Positions 28,702 to 37,108 of a DNA stretch of 64,000 nt are shown here, piece by piece. The stretch is taken from positions 259,554 to 323,553 of the forward strand of contig NZ_VKDD01000001.1 in the NCBI RefSeq assembly GCF_007097525.1, read 5' to 3'. Every line of letters starts with the position of its first letter. The stretch's first letter is position 1. The notes beneath the pieces were generated by a model. The model did not search any database and was not told the DNA's origin. It worked only from the letters and a program-made list of their open reading frames with translations. The position numbers and the translations under genes are program-made. The DNA is from Thalassomonas sp. M1454 (GTDB lineage Bacteria; Pseudomonadota; Gammaproteobacteria; Enterobacterales; Alteromonadaceae).

Positions 28702-28776
28702 TCAACACCAAGCCCGCGGTGATTTAATAATCACAACGACAACACGGATAATCAGAATTAGGTTTAAGTTACTCAT
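28702..28776 (-). CDS. ilvL: ilv operon leader peptide IlvL
   Basis: A 24-codon frame reading MSNLNLILIIRVVVVIIKSP then RAWC and stop. Twelve of its first seventeen residues are Leu, Ile or Val (three Leu, five Ile, four Val), the three amino acids whose pathway the operon serves. Like E. coli IlvL (32 residues) it has an unbroken VVVVII block. It sits about 105 bp before ilvG with the attenuator hairpin in between. By analogy, scarcity of any charged branched-chain tRNA would stall the ribosome here and let transcription continue into ilvGMEDA. The start ATG has no strong ribosome site, but the codon content makes the call firm. Confidence 0.93.
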   Translation of the reverse strand: MSNLNLILIIRVVVVIIKSPRAWC

Positions 28777-29016
28777 TTTATTTACTATTAACTCAGTTAT
28801 TTACTTATTCGTTTTAGTTATAACTAGCGCTGCTAAAGCGCAGATGACTTATTAGTATCATAGCTCTAATTTTCTAACAAGCTTTTTATAGCAATTGTTT
28901 ACATTTAATTAATATTCATTTTTGATGAATTTATATTCTCTACAGCGTTTATTTGCTGAATTTCGATAACTAGCTAAGCTTAATAACTCTAATACAAATT
29001 AAAAAATGGATTTTTT

Positions 29017-30549
29017 ATGGCATTAGCATGTATATACTCCCGCGCTCGGATAGGGCTTGAGTCCCCATTAGTTACCATCGAAGTACATTTATGCACTGGT
29101 TTGCCCGGTTTTCATATTGTTGGTTTAGCGGAAACATCAGTTAAGGAATCCAAAGATAGAGTACGCAGTGCCTTACTCAATTGCGGTTATTCGTTTCCAA
29201 GTGAAAAGATTGTCGTTAACCTAGCTCCAGCCGACTTGCCCAAAGAAGGTGGTCGCTTTGATTTGCCAATCGCTATTGGCATTCTTGCCGCGTCAGACCA
29301 AATACCAACAACAGAGCTTGCACAATATGAATTTGCCGGCGAGCTTGCCTTATCAGGTGAGCTAAGGCCAATAATAGGTGAAATTCCTTTGGCTATTGCC
29401 TCGCGCAATGAGCAGCGCACATTAATTTTGCCTTATAAAAACGCTCAGCAAGCTTGTTGGGTTAATGATGCAGCAATTATTTCATTGCAACATTTAAAGC
29501 AACTATTTCCTCATTTCGCTCGTCAGCAATTATTACCTTTACAAAGTAATAAAAGTCCTGAATTAGATGTAGATGAAAATAAAATATGTATCGATGATAT
29601 TGCCGATGTTATGGGTCAACCTATGGCTAAACGCGCCTTAGAGATAGCGGCAAGTGGATCGCATAATCTACTATTTGTAGGCCCACCAGGTACAGGTAAA
29701 ACCATGTTAGCTAGTCGATTACCAGGAATTTTACCGCCGATGACCAAAGAAGAATCGCTAGAAACGGCAGCCATTCATTCTATTTGTTCTACCGCTTTTG
29801 ATCATAAACATTGGCTACAACGGCCATTTCGAGCACCTCACCATACCGCATCCTCTGCAGCACTAGTTGGTGGTGGCGCCCAGCCTAACCCCGGAGAAAT
29901 TTCACTTGCCCACAATGGCGTATTATTTTTAGATGAACTCCCTGAATATGATCGAAAGGTTCTAGATGTTTTACGAGAGCCGATGGAATCTGGCGAAGTG
30001 ACTATTTCAAGAGTAATGCACAAAACAACTTACCCAGCTAAGTTCCAATTAGTTGCGGCTATGAACCCATCACCGACAGGGTTTTATAATGATAATCGCT
30101 CTACTCCTGAGCAAATTCTAAGATACTTAAGTAAATTATCAGGTCCTTTTTTAGACCGCATTGATATTCAACTAGAAGTCGCTAGGCTTCCAAAAGGCTT
30201 GTGGAATAAAACTAATGCTAACAATGAAACCAGTGAAGTAATAAGAGCCAGGGTAAAAACTTGCCGAGAAATACAACTTGCTCGGCAAGGTAAAGCTAAC
30301 GCGCATTTATCAAGCCCAGAGTTAAAAGTGCACTGCCATTTGAGCATTGAAGATTGTGAGTTTTTAGAGTTAGCCGTTGAAAAGCTTGGTTTATCAACGC
30401 GCGCGCATCATAAAATATTAAAGATTGCTCGCACTATTGCAGACATGCAAGGACTCGAAGATATTGCCAGAGAAAATATTATCGAAGCTTTATCTTATCG
30501 GGCAATGGATAGATTGATTCAGCACTTAACCGCAAGTTTATCTGCTTAA
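29017..30549 (+). CDS. comM: ComM/YifB family AAA+ helicase
   Basis: 510 residues. The N-terminal ChlI-like domain is IYSRARIGLESPLVTIEVHLCTGLPGFHIVGLAETSVKES. The AAA+ core has Walker A GPPGTGKT and Walker B VLFLDELPEY, and a C-terminal Mg-chelatase-like domain follows. ComM is a hexameric branch-migration helicase used in natural transformation. Divergent from the ilv leader, the same neighbourhood as yifB in E. coli, so this is conserved synteny rather than a competence locus. Confidence 0.94.
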   Translation: MALACIYSRARIGLESPLVTIEVHLCTGLPGFHIVGLAETSVKESKDRVRSALLNCGYSFPSEKIVVNLAPADLPKEGGRFDLPIAIGILAASDQIPTTELAQYEFAGELALSGELRPIIGEIPLAIASRNEQRTLILPYKNAQQACWVNDAAIISLQHLKQLFPHFARQQLLPLQSNKSPELDVDENKICIDDIADVMGQPMAKRALEIAASGSHNLLFVGPPGTGKTMLASRLPGILPPMTKEESLETAAIHSICSTAFDHKHWLQRPFRAPHHTASSAALVGGGAQPNPGEISLAHNGVLFLDELPEYDRKVLDVLREPMESGEVTISRVMHKTTYPAKFQLVAAMNPSPTGFYNDNRSTPEQILRYLSKLSGPFLDRIDIQLEVARLPKGLWNKTNANNETSEVIRARVKTCREIQLARQGKANAHLSSPELKVHCHLSIEDCEFLELAVEKLGLSTRAHHKILKIARTIADMQGLEDIARENIIEALSYRAMDRLIQHLTASLSA

Positions 30550-30621
30550 AATGGCAGGATAAATTATGGGTTACATTTTAAGCACGTATGGAGTAACACA
30601 ATTACATAAAACTCGCCTAGA

Positions 30622-30644
30622 ATGTAAACTTATATGGTTTACAT
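30622..30644. promoter_or_regulatory. Inverted repeat upstream of a small secreted protein gene
   Basis: ATGTAAAC (30622-30629) and GTTTACAT (30637-30644), 7-base spacer, 24 bp before the ATG at 30669. It could be an operator or a leader hairpin; no T-tract. Confidence 0.4.
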
Positions 30645-30668
30645 CTACTTTTACAAAAAAGGTTTTTA

Positions 30669-31040
30669 ATGAAACATACGATAATAGCTTTAGCTTTATT
30701 AATGGTTAGCTCCTTCAGCTTTGCCTCCGAGCTTAAAAGTGATGAAATGTGCCAAAAATATATCAACAACCTGTTTACTGATGTTCATATTGCTGAACAA
30801 GTGGGTATGCAAGCACTTAGGGTATCGTTAAATCGCATTTCTGATGAGCACCCAGAGTATTTGAATATAGCTACGGAAATAGCCTTTGGTACAGCTTTAG
30901 ATGATGCTGGTCATGCTCGGGTTGGCTCTTATATCAATGTTATGTGTACCAAAGAAGGTACTGTGCTTATGGATCTTGTCTATAAAATACTACTAGAAGA
31001 ATCGATCAGAATAACGAAAGAGTTAGAAGCTACAAAATAA
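30669..31040 (+). CDS. Small secreted protein of unknown function
   Basis: 123 residues. A clear signal peptide (MKHTIIALALLMVSSFSFA) gives a mature helical protein of about 104 residues with two cysteines (in DEMCQKY and NVMCTKE), which could form one disulfide. No family recognised. It has a short upstream inverted repeat and converges with ilvY 25 bp away. It sits between comM and the ilvYC pair without an obvious link to either. Confidence 0.8.
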   Translation: MKHTIIALALLMVSSFSFASELKSDEMCQKYINNLFTDVHIAEQVGMQALRVSLNRISDEHPEYLNIATEIAFGTALDDAGHARVGSYINVMCTKEGTVLMDLVYKILLEESIRITKELEATK

Positions 31041-31065
31041 TTCATAGAGCCATAAATCATTTGTT

Positions 31066-31950
31066 TTATGGTTCACTAATTGTTTCTAAAAACGCCTTAA
31101 TTACGGGCTCTTGCATACGTTTAGTTAAACAACAAACACCTAACTCGAACGGTTTAATGGTATGACTTGGGGTAAGTCTTTTAATTCGCTCTTTTACTGG
31201 AGAGTTATCAATAACAACTTCAGGCGCAATACCTACACCACAACCAAGTGCCACCATAGACACTAGAGCTTCATGGCCAGACACTGTTGCATAAATATTT
31301 GGCTTACCTTGCCCTTTTTGCCTGTACCAATGTTCGAAGCGTTTCCTGGCACTGCCATGATCAGGCAAAATTATCGGAATAGTCGACCAGTCAATCTGAC
31401 GAGCTTGCAATTGCTGCTGAACCTGGCATTCAATAGTTGGCGCAATTATGGTTAGCGGTATTTGGGCGATAGAGAAAAAATGACAACTGCTCGATAGCTT
31501 TTCTGGGTGCGCAGCAATGGCAAAATCAACTTGCTTCCCCTTAACTTGCTCTACCGCATTAGCAACGTTGCCCGTCTCAAGCATTATTTCGATATGAGGG
31601 TATTTACGGCGAAAGCCATCAAGTAACTGTGGCAAATGTGAATAAGCCGCGGTTACAGAACAGTAAATACTTAATTTACCTTGCAGTTGTGGTTGCTCGG
31701 CATGTAAGTCACCTTGTAAATCTTGCCATAATTGCAATTGCTGCTTTGCATAGCTTTCAAATCTAAGACCAGCAGCCGTTAATACCACCGAGCGATTATC
31801 TCGTTGTAACAGCTGACAACCTAGCTCATCTTCAATACGTTTGATCATACGCGATAAGGTAGACGGGCTAACATGATGCGCGTGAGCTGTTTGCCCAAAG
31901 TGTAAAGTTTGCGCTAAGTGACAAAATACCTGCTGTGATTTTATATCCAT
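31066..31950 (-). CDS. ilvY: LysR-type regulator IlvY
   Basis: 294 residues. The winged HTH (VFCHLAQTLHFGQTAHAHHVSPSTLSRMIKRIEDELGCQLLQRD) has the IlvY-specific phrase SPSTLSRMIKRIE and is followed by a LysR effector domain. In E. coli IlvY binds acetolactate or acetohydroxybutyrate and activates ilvC. Here it is also divergent from ilvC, with dyad operators between them (31971-32000). That arrangement makes the assignment secure. Confidence 0.95.
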   Translation of the reverse strand: MDIKSQQVFCHLAQTLHFGQTAHAHHVSPSTLSRMIKRIEDELGCQLLQRDNRSVVLTAAGLRFESYAKQQLQLWQDLQGDLHAEQPQLQGKLSIYCSVTAAYSHLPQLLDGFRRKYPHIEIMLETGNVANAVEQVKGKQVDFAIAAHPEKLSSSCHFFSIAQIPLTIIAPTIECQVQQQLQARQIDWSTIPIILPDHGSARKRFEHWYRQKGQGKPNIYATVSGHEALVSMVALGCGVGIAPEVVIDNSPVKERIKRLTPSHTIKPFELGVCCLTKRMQEPVIKAFLETISEP

Positions 31951-31970
31951 GGTTCAATTCAACTAATTCG

Positions 31971-32000
31971 GCAACAACCGTTGTTGCAATATATGCAACA
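31971..32000. promoter_or_regulatory. IlvY operator dyads in the ilvY-ilvC intergenic region
   Basis: Two overlapping dyads: GCAACAAC-C-GTTGTTGC (31971-31987, 8-bp arms) and TGTTGCA-ATATA-TGCAACA (31982-32000, 7-bp arms, containing the LysR T-N11-A pattern). Placed about 125-155 bp before ilvC and just upstream of ilvY, as expected for joint auto-repression and ilvC activation. Confidence 0.85.
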
Positions 32001-32124
32001 TAGTAATGCAAATATATCATTTTAAGCAACACAATAAATGAGTTAACCTGCAGTTAATGAATCGCTAAAGCAGTAAAGAACAGCCTTAGCAAGCAAAACA
32101 AACATGGATTTAACGGAGTTTCCA

Positions 32125-33606
32125 ATGTCGAATTATTTTAATACTTTAAGTTTACGTGAAAAATTAGCCCAATTAGGTAAGTGTCGTTTTATGAAACGCG
32201 AAGAGTTCAGCGATGGCTGTAACTTCCTAAAAGGTTGGAACATCGTTATCGTTGGTTGTGGTGCTCAAGGTCTTAACCAAGGTTTAAACATGCGCGATTC
32301 TGGCCTAAACATTTCTTACGCATTACGTGATGCAGCAATTAGCGAAAAACGTCAATCATGGCAATGGGCTACAGAGAATGGTTTCACGGTTGGTAACTAC
32401 GCCGAGTTAATTCCACAAGCTGACTTAGTATTAAACTTAACACCAGACAAGCAACATACTTCAGCTGTAAACGCTGTTATGCCTCTGATGAAACAAGGTT
32501 CAACTTTAGCTTACTCACACGGTTTCAACATTGTTGAAGAAGGTATGCAGATCCGTAAAGACATTACTGTTGTTATGGTTGCACCTAAGTGTCCAGGTAC
32601 GGAAGTACGTGAAGAATACAAGCGTGGTTTTGGTGTACCAACACTTATCGCTGTTCACCCTGAAAACGACCCTCAAGGTAATGGTCTAGCTATTGCTAAA
32701 GCCTATGCTTCTGCAACTGGTGGCGATCGCGCTGGTGTTTTAGAGTCATCATTTATCGCTGAAGTTAAGTCTGACTTAATGGGTGAGCAAACAATTCTTT
32801 GTGGTATGTTACAAACGGCTGCAGTATTAGGCCACAAGCAGTTACTTGCACAAGGTATGGACGCAGGTTACGCACGTAAGTTATTACAATACGGTTTAGA
32901 AACAACGACTGAAGGCTTAAAGCACGGCGGTATCACTAACATGATGGACCGTTTATCAAACCCTGCAAAAATTAAAGCGTTTGATATGTCTGAAGAATTA
33001 AAAGTAATCTTACGCCCACTATTTGAAAAGCATATGGATGACATCATCGAAGGTCGCTTCTCTGCCACTATGATGGAAGACTGGAAAAATGATGATGCTA
33101 ACCTTTTAAAATGGCGCGCAGAAACTGCTGAAACAACGTTTGAGCAAGCACCTGACTGTGACACAGAAATTACTGAACAAGAATACTACGACAAAGGCAT
33201 TTTCGTTGTAGCCATGATCAAAGCGGGTGTTGAATTAGCATTTGAAGCTATGGTTGCCGCAGGTATTATCGAAGAGTCAGCATACTATGAGTCACTTCAT
33301 GAAACGCCATTAATTGCTAACTGTATCGCTCGTAACAAGTTATACGAAATGAACGTAGTAATTTCAGATACTGCTGAATACGGTAACTACTTATTTACTC
33401 ACGCAGCTGTACCTCTACTTGCTGATTACGCAAGCAAATTAACGTTAGAGCAATTAGGTGAAGGTATCCAATCAGCATCAAATGGCGTTGATAACGTACG
33501 TTTAATCGAAGTAAACGAAGCAATCCAAAGCCATGGCGTTGAAGTAGTTGGTAAGAAACTACGTGGCTACATGACTGATATGAAACGTATTGTTGAAGCA
33601 GGCTAA
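32125..33606 (+). CDS. ilvC: Ketol-acid reductoisomerase, class II (long form)
   Basis: NADPH- and Mg-dependent enzyme of Val/Ile synthesis. 493 residues, the long E. coli-type form. Starts [23 protein letters not shown]; the Rossmann motif is [11 protein letters not shown], and the C-terminal knotted domain is duplicated. ATG 32125 is preceded by ACGGAG; an ATG seven codons upstream lacks a ribosome site. Controlled by IlvY through the dyads at 31971-32000 and ended by a strong terminator. Confidence 0.97.
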   Translation: MSNYFNTLSLREKLAQLGKCRFMKREEFSDGCNFLKGWNIVIVGCGAQGLNQGLNMRDSGLNISYALRDAAISEKRQSWQWATENGFTVGNYAELIPQADLVLNLTPDKQHTSAVNAVMPLMKQGSTLAYSHGFNIVEEGMQIRKDITVVMVAPKCPGTEVREEYKRGFGVPTLIAVHPENDPQGNGLAIAKAYASATGGDRAGVLESSFIAEVKSDLMGEQTILCGMLQTAAVLGHKQLLAQGMDAGYARKLLQYGLETTTEGLKHGGITNMMDRLSNPAKIKAFDMSEELKVILRPLFEKHMDDIIEGRFSATMMEDWKNDDANLLKWRAETAETTFEQAPDCDTEITEQEYYDKGIFVVAMIKAGVELAFEAMVAAGIIEESAYYESLHETPLIANCIARNKLYEMNVVISDTAEYGNYLFTHAAVPLLADYASKLTLEQLGEGIQSASNGVDNVRLIEVNEAIQSHGVEVVGKKLRGYMTDMKRIVEAG

Positions 33607-33647
33607 TCAAGAGGGTCAGATCAACTTGAAAACTTGCTAAAGATACA

Positions 33648-33678
33648 AAGCCTTAATGTGTAACATTAAGGCTTTTTT
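33648..33678 (+). terminator. Rho-independent terminator after ilvC
   Basis: Stem GCCTTAATG / CATTAAGGC (33650-33658 with 33664-33672), 5-base loop, preceded by AA and followed by six T residues. Confidence 0.93.
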
Positions 33679-33744
33679 AATATTTTAAATTATATCTATT
33701 GGTTCAGATTAAATCTGACATTTAAATTCGAATAAAAAGTGTAG

Positions 33745-35361
33745 CTAAATACTTTTATTTCTTCTTAAACACACAACTAAAAGCAGTAAGCCATATAGTA
33801 CTGCACCACCAGAGCTATCTTCTTCAGTGACCACTTCTTCTTCAGTAACCACTTCCTCTTCAGTAACCGCTTCCTCTTCAGTAACCGCTTCCTCTTCAGT
33901 AACCGCTTCCTCTTCAGTAACCGCTTCCTCTTCAGTAACTACTTCCTCTTCAGTAACCACTTCCTCTTCAGTAACCGCTTCCTCTTCAGTAACCGCTTCC
34001 TCTTCAGTAACTACTTCCTCTTCAGTAACCACTTCCTCTTCAGTAACTACTTCCTCAGCAACAGTCATTATCATATCAAGCTCTTTAGCCACTTTTTGGG
34101 CTAAGGTAGAAGCACCATCAACGGTCAAATGTACATTATCGGTTAGGTGCGATTCATCTGTAAAAGTATCTGAATCGATTAAAAATAAATTTTCATCTGT
34201 ATTCTCGAGCTCACTAAAAAGAACTCTCAGTTGCTCACGATATTCAACTTCAGCATCTATATGCTCTTGTGTAACTTTTTCATTTGGCGTTAAAACTGCT
34301 GTTAATAATGGCATCAACACTATTTTAGTTTCACTGTGCGTTTGCCTAATCAAGCTGTACACCTCACTCATTAACTCTTTATATTCAGTCGCGCTTCGAT
34401 CTATTTTGTGCGCATCATTGTAGCCCCATAAAATAGTCACTACATCTAAATGAGCAATATCAGTTATAGCTTCGGCTTGGATTAAGTTAGTTTTACTACC
34501 GCTAACGGCTAAATTATGTAGCTGATAGCCTAATTGTTCAGCAACTAGCCATGGCCAGGTTTGTACCGTTTGATCTTGACCTATGCCATGGCTAATACTA
34601 TCTCCGAGCACAGCTAATACAGGCTTATTATTTTCTATAATCGGTTCTAGTTGATAGTTAGGTTCCAACTCAATTTCGGTTATTATAGGATTAGCGAGAA
34701 TTGGAAAAATTAGTTCATATTCTTGCGCCTCAAGTCTATCGCTATTTAAAACAAATTCGCCGGCAAACTCTCCATTAAGTACATTAGGCTCGACAATTTC
34801 GTCACTAAGCACACCATCACGTTTAAACCTAAACTCGCCTAAATCTCTATCAATCCGATTTTTACTTGGGTCCAATTCTGTTGCAGTTAAATTTTCTGGA
34901 TCGGCAACATGACTCAAATCCTTAACAAAACGTAATACTATTGTTGGGCTGTTAGTTTTAAAGCGCATAGTAATACCAGATGTCGACAATGCTTTACCTA
35001 CTCGTTGAGATTGAAAACGAGAACTTGCTCCAGCTAAACTATTGTTTTTATCAATCGTATCTTTTGCAAAACGGCGTAACATGATGCCTGGTGATTGCGG
35101 GTGGTTAGTGCCATCCACCTCTACAGCTCCTGAATATAAAATACATGGATTATTACTCAAAGGGTAAGTATTGGTACTAACACCATTAACTTTTATTACA
35201 GCAGAACAAGTGTTTGCTCTTACCTGAGAAAAAGAAAATAAACTTAAATAAGTCACCAATAATACTAATAGTTTGAATGTATTTTTAAGGCTTAACAGTT
35301 GTAACATTAATTTTTTTCTATGATTCTTACTTACTAATGTTATTTCATTTATTGACCACAT
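33745..35361 (-). CDS. Secreted SGNH/GDSL hydrolase with hexapeptide stalk and GlyGly-CTERM anchor
   Basis: 538 residues, in order: signal peptide (cleavage near SQVRA, about residue 49), a beta domain (50-240), an SGNH esterase domain (248-430), a Glu/Val/Thr stalk of 13 hexapeptides (436-513) and a C-terminal SSGGAVLYGLLLLVVCLRRNK tail. Catalytic blocks: GDSISHG (Ser255), GYND (Asn315) and DNVH (Asp408/His411). A beta domain before SGNH resembles carbohydrate esterase family 2, so deacetylation of a polysaccharide is a fair guess. The GG-helix-RR tail is the GlyGly-CTERM signal cut by rhombosortase after type II secretion. AGGTGAG precedes the 35361 start; a later ATG (35307) would give a shorter signal peptide. 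Confidence 0.85.
   Translation of the reverse strand: MWSINEITLVSKNHRKKLMLQLLSLKNTFKLLVLLVTYLSLFSFSQVRANTCSAVIKVNGVSTNTYPLSNNPCILYSGAVEVDGTNHPQSPGIMLRRFAKDTIDKNNSLAGASSRFQSQRVGKALSTSGITMRFKTNSPTIVLRFVKDLSHVADPENLTATELDPSKNRIDRDLGEFRFKRDGVLSDEIVEPNVLNGEFAGEFVLNSDRLEAQEYELIFPILANPIITEIELEPNYQLEPIIENNKPVLAVLGDSISHGIGQDQTVQTWPWLVAEQLGYQLHNLAVSGSKTNLIQAEAITDIAHLDVVTILWGYNDAHKIDRSATEYKELMSEVYSLIRQTHSETKIVLMPLLTAVLTPNEKVTQEHIDAEVEYREQLRVLFSELENTDENLFLIDSDTFTDESHLTDNVHLTVDGASTLAQKVAKELDMIMTVAEEVVTEEEVVTEEEVVTEEEAVTEEEAVTEEEVVTEEEVVTEEEAVTEEEAVTEEEAVTEEEAVTEEEVVTEEEVVTEEDSSGGAVLYGLLLLVVCLRRNKSI
33820..34053 (-). repeat. 18-bp tandem repeat, 13 units, coding the hydrolase stalk
   Basis: 234 bases made of 13 in-frame 18-bp units, coding variants of (E/A/V)VTEE(E/V). 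Two main variants (Ala or Val at one position) alternate in runs, which suggests recent duplication of blocks. In-frame copy-number change would lengthen or shorten the stalk. Confidence 0.96.
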
Positions 35362-35461
35362 GCTTACTCACCTAACCTGTTGTAAAAAGAGTGATTCATT
35401 CATTTTAAAACTTTAAATAAGAGAACTAATCACCAAAATTGTTACATGAAATTAACATGCA

Positions 35462-35473
35462 GAAAACGTTTAC
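35462..35473. promoter_or_regulatory. LacI-type operator-like site, copy 1
   Basis: GAAAACGTTTAC contains the palindrome AAACGTTT, typical of LacI/GalR-family sites. It lies about 100 bp upstream of the hydrolase start. An identical 13-base string occurs at 35631. Confidence 0.5.
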
Positions 35474-35630
35474 ACAAGTTCAAAAATCTTAAATATACCA
35501 ACAAAAAAAGTAATGATTGCACCTCTGTGCAACCAATAAATCAATTTAAAAATCACATTTGATAGCATCATAAAAGCTAAATATCTGCCTAACCCTATGA
35601 AACAAGATATATTCCAAACAAACCAAACAG

Positions 35631-35643
35631 AGAAAACGTTTAC
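35631..35643. promoter_or_regulatory. LacI-type operator-like site, copy 2
   Basis: AGAAAACGTTTAC, identical over 13 bases to copy 1 and about 170 bp further from the hydrolase gene. Confidence 0.5.
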
Positions 35644-35762
35644 CTAATTAGGGCTGTTAGAAACTTTTGATTGTTAATAGTTGAGCAGCTAAAAATTAAA
35701 ATAAATACGAATAAGTGAAATGGAGGAAGGGGGGTAAATATGAATAACAATGAAGTTTAAAT

Positions 35763-35787
35763 TGGCCCTATAAAAAATATAGGGCCA
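35763..35787 (-). terminator. Hairpin after proA
   Basis: Perfect 10-bp stem TGGCCCTATA / TATAGGGCCA with a 5-base A loop, 30 bp beyond the proA stop on the minus strand. The downstream side is A/T-rich but has no clean T-run. Confidence 0.75.
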
Positions 35788-35816
35788 TCGTAGCCTGCTA
35801 ATGGATTAGCATAGCC

Positions 35817-37085
35817 TTAAGATCTAACTTCGCCCTCGCCAAATACGACAAATTTTTCAGTGGTTAGAGCTTCTAATCCCATAGGGCCGTATGCATGTAA
35901 CTTACTAGTTGAAATTCCTATTTCCGATCCTAAACCAAGTTCACCACCATCAGAAAATCTTGATGACGCATTTACCATTACCACGGATGAGTTAATACGG
36001 CGCACAAATTCACGGCTACGACTGTAATCTTGGGTAACAATAACTTCGGTATGATCAGAGCTAAACTGTTGAATGTGCGCAATTGCTTGCTCAAAGTCAT
36101 CAACTTGTTTAACCGCAATTTCTTGCGCTAAATATTCGGCATCATAATCTGCATCGGTTGCTAGCTCTGCATTTTCAAAATAGCCAATAGTGCTGTTACA
36201 AGCATGAACCTTTACCTTAAATGGTGCTAACGCAACAGCCGCTTTAGATAAAAAGTCATTACTGACATCTTGATGTACAAGTACCGTTTCAAGTGAATTA
36301 CAAGCACTAGGGCGCTGAGTTTTACCATTAACCAGTATATCTATGGCTTTATCTAAATCAGCATATTTATCAACGTATAAATGACACACGCCTTTGAAGT
36401 GTTGGATCACTGGAATACGTGAGTTATCACTGACGTATCGAATCAAACCTTCTCCACCTCTAGGGATCACCAAATCAATGTCCTGATTCAAGGTTAATAG
36501 CTTTTCTATTACAATGCGATCAGGATTTGGTACAACAGAAATCACTTCAGCCAGTAAGTTAAAGTCAACTAAGGTTTTATGTAAAACTTGCGCAATAGCT
36601 AAGTTACTATGCAGTGCTTCTGAGCCACCTCGTAAAATAACACCATTACCTGATTTTAAACAAAGCGCAGCAGCTTCCGCGGTAACATTTGGGCGAGCTT
36701 CGTAAATCATGGCGATAACCCCTAAAGGGATGCGCATTTTAGCTACTTCAATGCCACTTGGCCTTTTACTTGTTGGTGAAACACTACCAACTGGATCGGC
36801 TAAATTGGCAATTTCAACAATAGCATCAGCAATATCATTTATACGTTCTGGGTTTAGCAATAATCTGTCCAGCATTGCCGTTGATAAGCCTTTTTCTTCA
36901 CCCGCACTAATATCTTTAGCATTTTCATTAAGAATTTTTGCTTGCTCAGCTTTAATATTTTCAGCCATAGCTAACAATAATTTATTCTTGGTATTGGTAT
37001 CTAATTGCGCTGCTTGTAATGATGCTTTACGGGCTTTTTTAGCCAGTAAAGCAATATCAAATTCTGCGTTAATGTTATTACTCAT
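35817..37085 (-). CDS. proA: Gamma-glutamyl phosphate reductase
   Basis: NADPH-dependent second step of proline synthesis, converting glutamyl-5-phosphate to the semialdehyde. 422 residues. Aldehyde-dehydrogenase fold with VILRGGSEALHSN for cofactor binding, the catalytic Cys in QRPSACNSLETVLVH and a C-terminal FSDGGELGLGSEIGISTSKLHA. 23 bp downstream of proB, same operon. Confidence 0.97.
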   Translation of the reverse strand: MSNNINAEFDIALLAKKARKASLQAAQLDTNTKNKLLLAMAENIKAEQAKILNENAKDISAGEEKGLSTAMLDRLLLNPERINDIADAIVEIANLADPVGSVSPTSKRPSGIEVAKMRIPLGVIAMIYEARPNVTAEAAALCLKSGNGVILRGGSEALHSNLAIAQVLHKTLVDFNLLAEVISVVPNPDRIVIEKLLTLNQDIDLVIPRGGEGLIRYVSDNSRIPVIQHFKGVCHLYVDKYADLDKAIDILVNGKTQRPSACNSLETVLVHQDVSNDFLSKAAVALAPFKVKVHACNSTIGYFENAELATDADYDAEYLAQEIAVKQVDDFEQAIAHIQQFSSDHTEVIVTQDYSRSREFVRRINSSVVMVNASSRFSDGGELGLGSEIGISTSKLHAYGPMGLEALTTEKFVVFGEGEVRS

Positions 37086-37108
37086 TTAAGTGTTACTCAT
37101 TTATTTCT

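Larger units (their letters stand above)
35362..35816. other. 455-bp intergenic region between the SGNH hydrolase and proA
   Basis: AT-rich and without a substantial gene. It holds the hydrolase promoter region, two copies of AGAAAACGTTTAC, a plus-strand mini-frame of six codons after a very strong ribosome-like site (35721-35734), and the proA hairpin. Confidence 0.7.

Noticed and set aside
28777-28900. Promoter of the ilv operon
   Set aside because: Several weak -35/-10 pairs can be drawn on the minus strand (for example TTGTTA with TACTAA), but none is good enough to assign.
33827-34423. Plus-strand Ser/Thr-rich open frame of 198 codons
   Set aside because: It is the antisense of the 18-bp repeat in the SGNH hydrolase. 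The frame is open only because the repeat lacks stops on that strand, and there is no ribosome site.
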